The notes beneath the pieces are model-generated. The model was not told where the DNA came from. It worked only from the letters and a program-made list of their open reading frames with translations, and ran no database searches. Source: Paenibacillus phytorum (GTDB taxonomy: Bacteria > Bacillota > Bacilli > Paenibacillales > NBRC-103111). Taken from it: a DNA stretch of 64,000 bases. Numbering within the stretch: the stretch's first letter is position 1; each line of letters starts with the position of its first letter. The position numbers and the translations under genes were made by a program. Of the stretch, positions 8,985 through 17,489 are shown one piece after another. The stretch spans positions 124,001-188,000 of the forward strand of contig NZ_WHOA01000125.1 in NCBI RefSeq assembly GCF_013141715.1, in the 5' to 3' direction.

Positions 8985-10526
8985 TTATTTATGTTTAGCA
9001 ATACTTAGTACTAATGATGCAACAGTAGCCTCTTCAGCCATATACGTAACCGGCAGTCCACATTGACTTGCTGTCTCTGCAGTTTTGGGTCCAATACAAG
9101 CAATTTCAACCCCTTGCAGCAAGGATAGCGGTTCTTCCACACCCAACTGACGCAAAGCTTCAAGTAAATTTGTAACCGTAGATGAGCTTGTAAAAGTTAT
9201 GATATGAATGCTTTGATTTTGCAGAAGATGAATAATTTCATCCCCATCTTCTGTTGTAAGTACATTTTCGTAGACATCGACTTCGGTTACTTCCAGACCG
9301 AGATCTTTGAGCTTAGCAGGCATATAATCACGCGCCAGGTCAGCCGTAGGTAATAGCACCTTTTGACCGGCTTTCAAATCTGCTTGAATGGCTTCCAGGA
9401 TACCCTCGCCTTGATATTTGGCCGGGAGTACATCCGCAATGATGCCACGTTCAGCTAGCGCTTCAGCTGTCTTCGGGCCTACGGCTGCAATGCGAGCTTT
9501 CCCCATTTTGCGAACATCAATCCCTTTTTCACGCAGCCTGCGGAAAAAATACTCCACACCGTTTACGCTTGTCAGTAGCACCCAGTCAAATTCATGAAGC
9601 TTGTCTAGCGCCAGATCCAATGCTTGAATGGCCTCAGGGCGACTTGGCGGTTGTAATCGAATAACTGGGAATTCGACCGCTTCTCCACCCATGTCATCGA
9701 TTAAATCCACAAGCTCGCTTGCTTGACTTCTAGCTCTTGTGACAAGCACTCGACGCCCGAAGAGCGGCTTCTTCTCAATCCAGGCCAGCTTCTCACGCAG
9801 CTTAACAACTTCACCAACGATAATAACGGCCGGTGATTTGAAATTAGCTTCTCTTACCTTCTCCGTAATATCAGCCAAGGTTCCCGTAATCGTTTCTTGA
9901 TCTGCCCATGTTCCCCATCTGACGAGCGCAACAGGCATTTCTGGCGGTTTGCCGCAGCGAATCAATTCGCGACAAATTTGTTCAAGATTCGCTACACCCA
10001 TCAAGAAGACCATGGTGCCGATCGCCTTAGCCAGATGCTCCCAGTCCAAACTGGAATAAGTCTTATTCGGGTATTCATGACCGGTAATAATCGCAAAGGA
10101 TGAAGTGAAGTCGCGATGTGTGACTGGAATACCCGCATAGGTAGGAACCGCAATCGAGGATGTGATACCTGGAATAATATCGAAGATCACATCGTTATCT
10201 GCGAGCAGCTCCGCTTCCTCGCCCACTCGACCGAATACGCTGGGATCGCCGCCTTTGAGACGAGTCACAACTTTCCCCTGAAGAGCTAGATCTACGAGCA
10301 ATTGATTAATTTCTTCTTGCTTTAGTATATGTTTGTCCGGAAGCTTGCCGACAAAGATCAGCTCAGCTTCCGGTCTACGATGTTTGAGTAGACGAGGGTT
10401 GGCCAGCCGATCATAAACGATAACATCGGCTTTCTGAATGGCTTCCATACCGCGAACCGAGATGAGTTTAGGATCTCCGGGACCGGCACCAACGAGATAG
10501 ACTCTTCCTTTGTTCACGATGCTCAC
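8985..10526 (-). CDS. cobA/hemD: Fused uroporphyrinogen-III C-methyltransferase and uroporphyrinogen-III synthase
   Basis: The 513-residue protein joins two enzymes. Residues 1 to about 250 are SUMT (CobA), with [18 protein letters not shown], the SAM-loop [11 protein letters not shown] and [20 protein letters not shown]; it methylates uroporphyrinogen III towards sirohaem and B12. Residues about 260 to 505 are HemD, which cyclises hydroxymethylbilane to uroporphyrinogen III, with [18 protein letters not shown] and [16 protein letters not shown]. Such fusions are common in Paenibacillus and clostridia, whereas Bacillus has a separate hemD. The start is GTG and overlaps the hemC stop as GTGA. 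The fusion places the product of HemD directly at the branch to sirohaem. Confidence 0.96.
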   Translation of the reverse strand: MSIVNKGRVYLVGAGPGDPKLISVRGMEAIQKADVIVYDRLANPRLLKHRRPEAELIFVGKLPDKHILKQEEINQLLVDLALQGKVVTRLKGGDPSVFGRVGEEAELLADNDVIFDIIPGITSSIAVPTYAGIPVTHRDFTSSFAIITGHEYPNKTYSSLDWEHLAKAIGTMVFLMGVANLEQICRELIRCGKPPEMPVALVRWGTWADQETITGTLADITEKVREANFKSPAVIIVGEVVKLREKLAWIEKKPLFGRRVLVTRARSQASELVDLIDDMGGEAVEFPVIRLQPPSRPEAIQALDLALDKLHEFDWVLLTSVNGVEYFFRRLREKGIDVRKMGKARIAAVGPKTAEALAERGIIADVLPAKYQGEGILEAIQADLKAGQKVLLPTADLARDYMPAKLKDLGLEVTEVDVYENVLTTEDGDEIIHLLQNQSIHIITFTSSSTVTNLLEALRQLGVEEPLSLLQGVEIACIGPKTAETASQCGLPVTYMAEEATVASLVLSIAKHK

Positions 10527-11470
10527 TTCCTTACCTCAGCCAGGATACGTTCTGCACCTTGCGCGATAAGCTTATCGGCGACAAGTAAACCTAGCGCTTC
10601 CGGATCGCTCCCGGAAGCCGTTTCCTTGAGCATGGTGACGCCGTCCGGCGTACCGACCATGCCCGTTAACGTGAGCAGCGGCATCTCTGATCCGCTGCTG
10701 TCTTCGCTTATGCTCGCGTAAGCGCCGAGCGGCACCTGGCAGCCTCCATTGAGTCTGCCTAGGAAAGCCCGCTCCGCTCGCACCGCGAGCGCAGTTGGCT
10801 CATGCTGGAACCTGCCCAGCAGGTCCAGCATGAAGGCGTCGCCGCCCCGGCACTCGATGCACAGCGCCCCCTGCCCTACGGCAGGGAGGCAGATCTCGGG
10901 CGGCAAGTACGCGCTGATGCGATCCTGCCAGCCGATCCGGTGCAAACCGGCCGCGGCAAGCAGAATCGCATCGAAGTTCTCATCATCGAGCTTGCGCAGC
11001 CTCGAATCAATGTTCCCGCGGACCGACTCGATGCGGAGGTCCGGGCGGAGGTGCTGCAGCTGGCTAGCGCGCCGCAGCGAGCTGGTACCGACGAGCGCGC
11101 CTTGCGGCAGCTCGTCCAGGGAGCGGTGCCCGCGTGTGATCAGCGCATCGCGCGGATCCTCACGCTTCGGCACTGCTCCTACAACCAGCCCTTCGGGTAA
11201 CTCGAAGGGCATATCTTTCATGCTGTGGACGGCCATGTCGATGTCGCCGTCCACGAGTGCCTGTTCGATTTCCTTGACGAACAGACCCTTACCCCCTACC
11301 TTGGACAAGGTGACGTCCAGTATGCGGTCGCCCTTCGTGACAATTTTCTTTATTTCAAATTGACAAGCAATCCCATGTTCAGCTGCAAGCTGTTTTAAGA
11401 GCTCCACAACTTGCCCTGTCTGAGTAAGTGCCAACGCGCTTTGCCTAGTTCCTACGATGATTGTTCTCAT
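10523..11470 (-). CDS. hemC: Porphobilinogen deaminase (hydroxymethylbilane synthase)
   Basis: HemC polymerises four porphobilinogens into hydroxymethylbilane on a covalent dipyrromethane cofactor. The 315-residue product has IIVGTRQSALALTQT at the N-terminus, AVHSMKDMPFELPEG near residue 75, RGNIDSRLRKL near 150 and the cofactor-binding cysteine in LNGGCQVPLGAYA near 245. GGAGGCGGG precedes the ATG. The central part of the gene (about 10.65 to 11.3 kb) is visibly richer in G+C than hemB or hemA on either side. It is coupled to cobA-hemD by a four-base overlap. Confidence 0.96.
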   Translation of the reverse strand: MRTIIVGTRQSALALTQTGQVVELLKQLAAEHGIACQFEIKKIVTKGDRILDVTLSKVGGKGLFVKEIEQALVDGDIDMAVHSMKDMPFELPEGLVVGAVPKREDPRDALITRGHRSLDELPQGALVGTSSLRRASQLQHLRPDLRIESVRGNIDSRLRKLDDENFDAILLAAAGLHRIGWQDRISAYLPPEICLPAVGQGALCIECRGGDAFMLDLLGRFQHEPTALAVRAERAFLGRLNGGCQVPLGAYASISEDSSGSEMPLLTLTGMVGTPDGVTMLKETASGSDPEALGLLVADKLIAQGAERILAEVRK

Positions 11471-11556
11471 CTCTACCCGCCTCCCTGTACTTGCTGCCCG
11501 ATATCCTTGATAGCTGACCAGGCAGATAGATCCGTACCTCTATCTCCAACTTACCC

Positions 11557-12222
11557 CTACATCCAAGGTTCTTTCTCTAAGGTTATGTAGAGCTTCTCTT
11601 TCCAACTCTCAAACGTACCGCCTCGTATTTTGGCGAGCACGTCCCATTCAAGCATCTCTTTAAATACACGTTGTCTAGCTTGTTTATCGGCCACCCTACT
11701 CTGAATCAATAACCGCAAATCACTAAGGAAATCGAGGTAAGTTTCATACTCCTCACCATAAGCGTTGTCTAATTCTTGAGCGATTTTACGAGCAGCCGAA
11801 GGGCTAGCTCCACCTGTTGAAACCGCAATAACTAACTTCCCTCTTCGAACAACAGAAGGCACGATGAAGGAGCTCAATTGAGGTTGATCAACAACGTTGA
11901 CTAGCTGCCCCTGTCGTGATGCTATTTCATGAACGTGAGCATTAACTTTCGCATCATTCGTTGCAGCTACAACCAAGATGTAGGAAGCAAAATCTGAGCT
12001 TTCGTCGATCATGATCGATGGATGGAACGTTTGCCTATACAGAACCACTTCAGCATGGTTCTCCATCTCAATAATCCCCTCAGTAAATTCTGTGCTTACG
12101 ATCGTTACACGGGCACCTGCTTGCAGAAGTGATTTCACCTTTCGTTCAGCCACAGCCCCGCCGCCGACAACTAAACATCGGCGTCCAGACAGATTCATCA
12201 TAATTGGATAGGGATGATTCAT
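11557..12222 (-). CDS. Precorrin-2 dehydrogenase / sirohydrochlorin ferrochelatase-like (Met8/CysG-N family)
   Basis: Enzymes of this family oxidise precorrin-2 to sirohydrochlorin with NAD and may insert iron, completing sirohaem. The 221-residue product has a Rossmann motif RRCLVVGGGAVAERKVKSLL near the N-terminus, VVAATND near residue 95 and STGGASPSAARKIAQEL near 135, all typical. The ATG chosen has GGAG nine bases upstream; another in-frame ATG overlaps the end of hemX by ten bases. It lies between hemX and hemC, next to the CobA module that supplies precorrin-2. A gap of about 85 bp separates it from hemC. Confidence 0.9.
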   Translation of the reverse strand: MNHPYPIMMNLSGRRCLVVGGGAVAERKVKSLLQAGARVTIVSTEFTEGIIEMENHAEVVLYRQTFHPSIMIDESSDFASYILVVAATNDAKVNAHVHEIASRQGQLVNVVDQPQLSSFIVPSVVRRGKLVIAVSTGGASPSAARKIAQELDNAYGEEYETYLDFLSDLRLLIQSRVADKQARQRVFKEMLEWDVLAKIRGGTFESWKEKLYITLEKEPWM

Positions 12223-12227
12223 CGTCG

Positions 12228-13058
12228 TTAGCTCCATATCCAGCCATGAAAACCTGAAACCAGATTAGAAACCACAAAATTGAGAACAACAATCAAGAAT
12301 GCCGCGAGGTTCCATGCTGCCAGCTTATTACCCGAAATACGCATAGAATGCTGCTGGAATAAATAGAAAGCATACGCAGCCAATACAAAAAATGAATTAA
12401 TCACCTTAGGATCATAAAGTAAATTACGATCACCCTCCAGTACAACCCAGACCACACCCAGACTTAAAGCCATAAGAAGCAATGGTGCTCCGATAATAAC
12501 GGAAAGATAAGTGTAATGCTCAATTTTCTCAAGTGACGGTAATCTCATAACCGTTTGAGAAAATTTCTTCGCTTTCAACATTTTGTGTAAAAACACATAC
12601 ATGCCTGAGAAAATAGCTGCAATCGAGAATGCCACGTAACTGCCAATCGCTAGGGTAATATGGATAAATAATAGCTCATCATTGATGTCCCAATCGGGCT
12701 TAATTGGCGTGACATTCGGATTACCAAATACATTCAAAGCCAAAATGGCAAAACCAAGTACATTCACAAAAAATACAAACAATTCAATGCGGAAAAATCG
12801 GTTAATCAACAGTGAAATCGTGACAATCAACCACGAAAACATAAAAAGTACGTCCGACCGGGCAAATGCCCATTCCGTCAAATGACCGTACAAGTTAATT
12901 CCTAAGTAAGCGGTTTGTAGAACCCATACAAACAAAAGCAGCCCCGTCCCCATCCGTTTCGCGCTTCGGTTCGCATTAGCGAAATCCGAAAAGTAAAACA
13001 ATAGGCTCAGGGCATACATATAAATCATCGCATCAAACAACCAGCTACGTGTTACCAT
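12228..13058 (-). CDS. hemX: HemX/CcsA-like integral membrane protein
   Basis: The product has 276 residues, the same length as Bacillus subtilis HemX, and about eight hydrophobic helices. It belongs to the CcsA/CcmC/HemX cytochrome c assembly family; the segment FIHITLAIGSYVAFSIAAIFSG resembles the conserved central region. In Bacillus HemX lowers the amount of HemA protein, so it acts as a negative effector of haem synthesis; whether it does so here is inferred from synteny. GGAGAGGTGCC precedes the ATG. It follows hemA by 33 bp in the same operon. Confidence 0.88.
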   Translation of the reverse strand: MVTRSWLFDAMIYMYALSLLFYFSDFANANRSAKRMGTGLLLFVWVLQTAYLGINLYGHLTEWAFARSDVLFMFSWLIVTISLLINRFFRIELFVFFVNVLGFAILALNVFGNPNVTPIKPDWDINDELLFIHITLAIGSYVAFSIAAIFSGMYVFLHKMLKAKKFSQTVMRLPSLEKIEHYTYLSVIIGAPLLLMALSLGVVWVVLEGDRNLLYDPKVINSFFVLAAYAFYLFQQHSMRISGNKLAAWNLAAFLIVVLNFVVSNLVSGFHGWIWS

Positions 13059-13091
13059 GGCACCTCTCCTAGGCGATTAGCGCCCTTTTCT

Positions 13092-14495
13092 TCAAGATTG
13101 GGCTAGAACATCAGCGTTCTGTAAACTAAGCACGGATAACTTGTCATCCAGCATTTGCTTAGCTTCAACTGCTTTATGCCCGGCTTCTAGTTCTTGTGCT
13201 AACTGATTGGCTTGCTCTTGTTGTTCAAGGGTCTCTTCCAGGGCAAACAGTTTCGTGAATAGCTCAAGCGCTTCATCACCATGACGCTCTCCCGCCATTT
13301 CCTTAATTCGAAGGATCGGGTCTCGCAGCACTTGATTCACAATGCTTTTCGTCAATTTACGAATAACTTTAATTTCACGTTCATCTAGGTCAGGCAGCTT
13401 CTTTAGCATGTTATCCATCGTCTCTTCGTGGATCTGACTCGCTTTCGTTTGAAGAGCACTAATGACTGGACTTACGCCTAGTGTCTTCGTCCATTGTTCG
13501 AAAACACCCATTTCAGACTCAATCATCGTTTCAATCTTTGCTGCTTCTTTCTTTCTCTCTTGCAAATGCTTATCTACGATATTCTCCAGATCATCGATAT
13601 CATAAAGAAAAACATTAGGTAAGCCGCTAATTTGTGGATCTAGATCACGAGGTACAGCAATGTCCATCATGAAAAGCGGACGTGATTTTCTCTTTTGAAC
13701 ATAGGACTGAATATCATTCTTCGTAAGAACATATCCCGGAGCGCCTGTCGAGCTAATAATAATATCCACTTCCGCTAAATGCTCCAGCATGTTATCCATG
13801 GTACATGGAATGCCGTTAAATTTCCGGGCCAATTCTGCTGCACGTTCAAACGTACGGTTAACCACGATAACTTTGTTAGCGCCATTCGCGTAAAGGTGCT
13901 TCACAGTGAGTTCGCTCATCTTACCAGCACCAATGATCATAACAGTCTTGTTCATGTAGGTACCGAATATTCGTTTACCAAGTTCCACCGCGGCGTAGCT
14001 GACGGAAACTGGATTATTGCTAATGCCTGTTTCGGAGTGTGCTTTTTTGGCAAGTGTCACGGATTGCTTAAACAACGTATTGAAATAAGCTCCAGTTGCT
14101 TTCATATTTTGAGATGATAAAAAAGCATCCCGCACTTGTCCTAGAATTTGGGTTTCCCCTATAACCATGGAATCTAAACCGCTTGTTACGCGGAATAAAT
14201 GTTCAATCGCTTTTTCATTTTCATACATATATAAATGCTTTTGGAATTGATCCTTACTGACTTGGAACCAACGTTCAATGAAGTGTGTCAAGTAATGACT
14301 GCACATCTGCGGTCGATCCACAACAGCGTAGATTTCCGTGCGATTGCAGGTGGCGACAATTACACACTCCAATATGCTTTTCGTGTCTTTCAATTCTGCC
14401 AATGCCTTAGGTAAATCCTGCTCAGAAAAAGCGAACTTCTCCCGAATTTCTACCGGGGCCGTACGATAATTCAAGCCAAGTGCGATAATATGCAA
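13092..14495 (-). CDS. hemA: Glutamyl-tRNA reductase
   Basis: HemA reduces glutamyl-tRNA(Glu) to glutamate-1-semialdehyde with NADPH and is the first committed step of the C5 pathway. The N-terminus HIIALGLNYRTAPVEIREKF and the catalytic cysteine in IVATCNRTEIYAV near residue 48 are clear, as are GLDSMVIGETQILGQVR and the NADPH motif MIIGAGKMSELTVKHL. I place the start at a TTG because AGGTGG lies at good spacing before it and the protein then begins MHII as in Bacillus. A GTG three codons upstream (14504) is the alternative. It leads the operon behind an extended -10 promoter. Confidence 0.94.
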   Translation of the reverse strand: MHIIALGLNYRTAPVEIREKFAFSEQDLPKALAELKDTKSILECVIVATCNRTEIYAVVDRPQMCSHYLTHFIERWFQVSKDQFQKHLYMYENEKAIEHLFRVTSGLDSMVIGETQILGQVRDAFLSSQNMKATGAYFNTLFKQSVTLAKKAHSETGISNNPVSVSYAAVELGKRIFGTYMNKTVMIIGAGKMSELTVKHLYANGANKVIVVNRTFERAAELARKFNGIPCTMDNMLEHLAEVDIIISSTGAPGYVLTKNDIQSYVQKRKSRPLFMMDIAVPRDLDPQISGLPNVFLYDIDDLENIVDKHLQERKKEAAKIETMIESEMGVFEQWTKTLGVSPVISALQTKASQIHEETMDNMLKKLPDLDEREIKVIRKLTKSIVNQVLRDPILRIKEMAGERHGDEALELFTKLFALEETLEQQEQANQLAQELEAGHKAVEAKQMLDDKLSVLSLQNADVLAQS

Positions 14496-14531
14496 AGGTA
14501 CCACCTGCCTTTCCGTCTATTTCTATGAACC

Positions 14532-14565
14532 ATTATAGCACAGCAAAACAAGCAATCCGACAAAT
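14532..14565 (-). promoter_or_regulatory. Extended -10 promoter for the hemA operon
   Basis: The minus strand reads TGCTATAAT at 14540-14532, a TGnTATAAT extended -10 box, about 36 bases before the hemA start. The -35 region is weak (TTGTCG at 20 bp spacing), as is usual for extended -10 promoters. Confidence 0.55.
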
Positions 14566-14650
14566 TTTTTGTATAATTTATGAATGCTTCATTCTGCTCG
14601 TTAGTTTTAACAGCATTCCGTTCCTATATACCTCTATTGGCACAAACTCT

Positions 14651-15187
14651 TTATTGAAGTGCTTTTTTCCGTATAAAAGAGGTTAAATTTCGATCTAACT
14701 CAGTCAGCTTCGTATTTTGGGACGAAACAATATCGCCATTCGAAGCCATGAGTTTCTCATACAGATCGTACAGACTCTTGTACTGAACCCAAACTTCCTT
14801 CAAAGTCTGGATTTCATCTGGCTTTAACGTTCGCTCTCCCCCCACCTGCAGGCGCTTCAAGTACTGTGTTAGCTGGGTCATACTGTCCAGTGAAGTCAGA
14901 TATTCGCTTCCTCCAACAGCAAGCACCATGCGTTCATGCGTATAACTAGCCGAGTAAAGGGCTTGTTGAACCGCAACCAATCCTTCGGTATCTTTGCTTT
15001 GAGCAGCTTCCTCCAGATAGCTCTTCAGAAGTTCCATCTGAAACAGAGATACTTGATACAGTAGATGGGTAGCGTCATGCTCTTCTTTATGAGGACCAAG
15101 TATTTGAATGAGCTGATAGATAGGCCAGATGATGAGAAATAGTACAATACTGTAAATTACTGCTTTTCTAACTATTTTCTGTTTCAA
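14651..15187 (-). CDS. Membrane-anchored helical protein of unknown function
   Basis: The 178-residue product starts with a basic KQKIVRK stretch and one hydrophobic helix (about 9 to 28). A mainly helical, probably extracytoplasmic region of about 145 residues follows, without cysteines. The pattern of long amphipathic helices resembles four-helix sensory ligand domains, but there is no signalling domain attached. I do not recognise the family. It lies between hemA and speD on the same strand, with about 145 bp before hemA that hold the hem promoter, so it is probably transcribed separately. Confidence 0.65.
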   Translation of the reverse strand: MKQKIVRKAVIYSIVLFLIIWPIYQLIQILGPHKEEHDATHLLYQVSLFQMELLKSYLEEAAQSKDTEGLVAVQQALYSASYTHERMVLAVGGSEYLTSLDSMTQLTQYLKRLQVGGERTLKPDEIQTLKEVWVQYKSLYDLYEKLMASNGDIVSSQNTKLTELDRNLTSFIRKKALQ

Positions 15188-15265
15188 ATCCGTTCCCCCA
15201 GTTCATGTTTGCTTCATGTTCGGACATGTGTCGCAATAACATTGTATGGGTATCTGGACAAACAA

Positions 15266-15291
15266 ATAACCACGGATTTCTCCGTGGTTAT
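15266..15291 (-). terminator. Terminator of speD
   Basis: ATAACCACGGA pairs with TCCGTGGTTAT around a TTTC/GAAA loop. On the minus strand a T-rich TTTGTTTGT follows, just after the speD stop. Confidence 0.7.
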
Positions 15292-15313
15292 CGTTATTGT
15301 TATGCGCAGACTC

Positions 15314-15721
15314 TTATTTAACAAGCTCTGCTTGCTTCATTTCAGGAGTTTCTACTTGCAGTTCACCCATTCCGCGAACTAATTTCTTCGCATAGAATGT
15401 TTCTGGTTTCAATACGGATACCATAAAGTCAATTGCTAATTGAGGGTCCACTGTCTCACCGCATGTATAACAGTCAAGCGCGGCAAAACCTCTCTCAGGA
15501 TAAGTATGAATGGAGAGATGACTCTCGGACAACATAACAAGTACAGTTGCTCCTTGTGGTTCAAATTGCTTGGATTGTACAGATAGTACGGTTGCTCCGC
15601 ATACCTCGGCAGCTTCTACCATCTGAGCTTGCAGCCAATCTGCATTGTTCAGAAGTTCGAAATCTACCCCCCAAGTATCTACAGCAACGTGTCTTCCGAA
15701 AGTTGAGTATTCTGTTTCCAT
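15314..15721 (-). CDS. speD: S-adenosylmethionine decarboxylase proenzyme
   Basis: This small pyruvoyl enzyme makes decarboxylated SAM, the aminopropyl donor for spermidine. The proenzyme cleaves itself between Glu and Ser in MLSESHLSIHTYPE, and the new N-terminal serine becomes the pyruvoyl group; the catalytic His and the cysteine in ALDCYTCGE are present. The ATG chosen gives 135 residues and has GGAAGGGGG upstream; an upstream in-frame ATG adds 16 atypical residues. The C-terminus is somewhat longer than in Bacillus subtilis SpeD. The gene appears monocistronic, with a terminator directly after it. Confidence 0.93.
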   Translation of the reverse strand: METEYSTFGRHVAVDTWGVDFELLNNADWLQAQMVEAAEVCGATVLSVQSKQFEPQGATVLVMLSESHLSIHTYPERGFAALDCYTCGETVDPQLAIDFMVSVLKPETFYAKKLVRGMGELQVETPEMKQAELVK

Positions 15722-15930
15722 CTTTCGGTTCCCCCTTCCTAGGAATAAAATGTCTGAAAAAAATTTCATCCGCTAGGACCTACGTCATTCACTTCCCGAG
15801 GGTATTATCTCTCGCAACATTCAATGTCCTGAGTGAATCCTGGTTCCTATATTGTTTCAACGAGAATAAAAATAACATCTATCGACGAGAAATGCAATAG
15901 TTTTTTTTGCTAAATGTCTTAAAACAAAAA

Positions 15931-15948
15931 AGACCCTATAAAGGGTCT
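15931..15948 (-). terminator. Terminator of the 195-residue gene
   Basis: AGACCCT pairs with AGGGTCT around ATAA. On the minus strand TTTTTTGTTTT follows at once, a classic intrinsic terminator. Confidence 0.85.
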
Positions 15949-15973
15949 ATTGTAATTGTGGGTATATGTGTAG

Positions 15974-16561
15974 TTAAGCCTCCAATATAAACAAACGATG
16001 CGTTAGCTCATTGAGGCGAGTGTCAATCTGTTGATGTTCTTCCTGCTGCTGCAGCATATTACGCAAATCTAAAAGATGGTTAATTTGATCGTAGATCATT
16101 TCAATCTCTTGCTCGACTTCTCTCTTTTGGAACATTTGCTGCATGAGACCAATGGTGTCTTTGTACTCATAGATAACGGTCAACAATTGCCCTTTGACTT
16201 CCTCGATTTTAACGACGGTTCCACGTTCGTAGTAGTAAACCATTGTATAACTAGGGTAAATTCGGTTTACTGTTGCGCTTCCTTTAAACTCTGACACTGC
16301 TTTACGCATCAAATTAGCAAGTAAGGTGTTACTTAATCTGCAGGATCCTGTGCATTCATATAGGCCCGATTTCTTCTCAAATGAAAGGACGATTTCCTGA
16401 CCTGCTCCATCTTGAAAAACAACCTCTTGGTTGCCATTTTCCAAGACTTTCACTTGCAATGTCACTTGATGATCCACAAACATTTGAAAAAACCTGAACA
16501 TCTCGGCTTCTGTTAACTGGAGGCAGGTTTTGACATATTCAGTCGCTAACCTTTGTGCCAT
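15974..16561 (-). CDS. Conserved-looking protein of unknown function (195 residues)
   Basis: I do not recognise this protein. It starts MAQRLATEYVK after a GAGGG site six bases upstream of the ATG; nine further upstream codons are possible but unlikely. The middle (about 40 to 110) looks like an alternating beta-sheet domain with an LYECTGSCRL segment. The C-terminal 50 residues are a predicted coiled coil rich in Glu and Gln with QQQEEHQQ. No signal peptide or membrane helix is visible. It lies alone between engB and speD on the same strand and ends at its own terminator. Confidence 0.65.
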   Translation of the reverse strand: MAQRLATEYVKTCLQLTEAEMFRFFQMFVDHQVTLQVKVLENGNQEVVFQDGAGQEIVLSFEKKSGLYECTGSCRLSNTLLANLMRKAVSEFKGSATVNRIYPSYTMVYYYERGTVVKIEEVKGQLLTVIYEYKDTIGLMQQMFQKREVEQEIEMIYDQINHLLDLRNMLQQQEEHQQIDTRLNELTHRLFILEA

Positions 16562-16792
16562 AAAAATCCCTCGATTCTTTGTTTTCAAGCCATTAACTAT
16601 TACCTTGTTTATTATTATACTACATGCGTCTCTAATATTCCTGCGTGCATTTCATTATAATCAGCCAAATATTCTGAAAAAACCAAGGAATTACGGAATG
16701 CCAGCAAATTTTCCCCAGTAAACCTCGCTTTCCCGTATGCTTCTTCTTGATTTTCTCTGTCTTTTGACGTCCTCCTTATCCTTACACAAAAA

Positions 16793-16817
16793 AACCGCCC
16801 TATGAATCAGGACGGTT
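16793..16817 (-). terminator. Terminator of engB overlapping its 3' end
   Basis: On the minus strand AACCGTCCT pairs with AGGGCGGTT (one G-T pair) and is followed by TTTTTTTG. The stem overlaps the last codons and stop of engB. Confidence 0.8.
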
Positions 16818-17466
16818 CTTGTTCTTTATCTTGTTCTTGCTGGATCTCAAGTTCATTTGCTTCTTCAGGCTCTGGCTCTCCATAAGCAATAGCTTGCTCT
16901 AGAATCCCCCACAGCTCGTCTTTGCCGAGCCCAAGCTCTGAAGAAAACATCAACGGCTGGACACCCTTATCCATCCCCAGTGTTTCTCGAACAATCTTGA
17001 TATGCTTCGGCCATCTGCTTTTCGGGATCTTATCGGCCTTGGTCGCAACGACGATGACTGGCACATCATTATGTCTTAGCCACTCGTACATAGCCTGATC
17101 ATCTTTGGAAGGAGGATGCCGCAAATCAACTAATTGCATAACAAGGCGCAGTGTTTCTCGATTCATTAAGTAACTCTCAATGAATTTCCCCCACTGCTCC
17201 CGTTTAGTTTTGGAAACTTTGGCGTAGCCATAACCTGGAAGATCTACGAAATATAAGTCCTGGTTGATTTTATAATAGTTAAGCGTTTGGGTTTTGCCGG
17301 GCTGTGAGCTGGTTCTGGCCAAATTTTTGCGGGATATCAAACAGTTAATGAGTGAGGATTTCCCGACATTAGAACGCCCTGCCAGAGCAATCTCTGGCAA
17401 GGCATCCTCTGGATACTGGCTAGGTCCAACCGCACTGATAATAAACTCAGCTTGATTGACTTTCAT
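16807..17466 (-). CDS. engB: Ribosome biogenesis GTPase YsxC/EngB
   Basis: This essential GTPase helps assemble the 50S ribosomal subunit. The 219-residue product shows the G1 loop [13 protein letters not shown] near residue 31, G3 DLPGYGYA near 75 and G4 ATKADK near 142, with the family segment [15 protein letters not shown] between G1 and G3. The C-terminus is extended by an acidic Glu/Gln-rich tail of about 20 residues not usual in Bacillus. It lies 23 bp after lon on the same strand, the same lon-ysxC order as in Bacillus, and is probably co-transcribed with lon. Confidence 0.96.
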   Translation of the reverse strand: MKVNQAEFIISAVGPSQYPEDALPEIALAGRSNVGKSSLINCLISRKNLARTSSQPGKTQTLNYYKINQDLYFVDLPGYGYAKVSKTKREQWGKFIESYLMNRETLRLVMQLVDLRHPPSKDDQAMYEWLRHNDVPVIVVATKADKIPKSRWPKHIKIVRETLGMDKGVQPLMFSSELGLGKDELWGILEQAIAYGEPEPEEANELEIQQEQDKEQEPS

Positions 17467-17489
17467 GGATGTTCAACTACTTTCTATCG

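Noticed and set aside
10749..11363. A 204-codon plus-strand reading frame opposite hemC
   Set aside because: It is a GC-driven shadow of hemC; composition is Ser/Arg-rich and there is no ribosome site.
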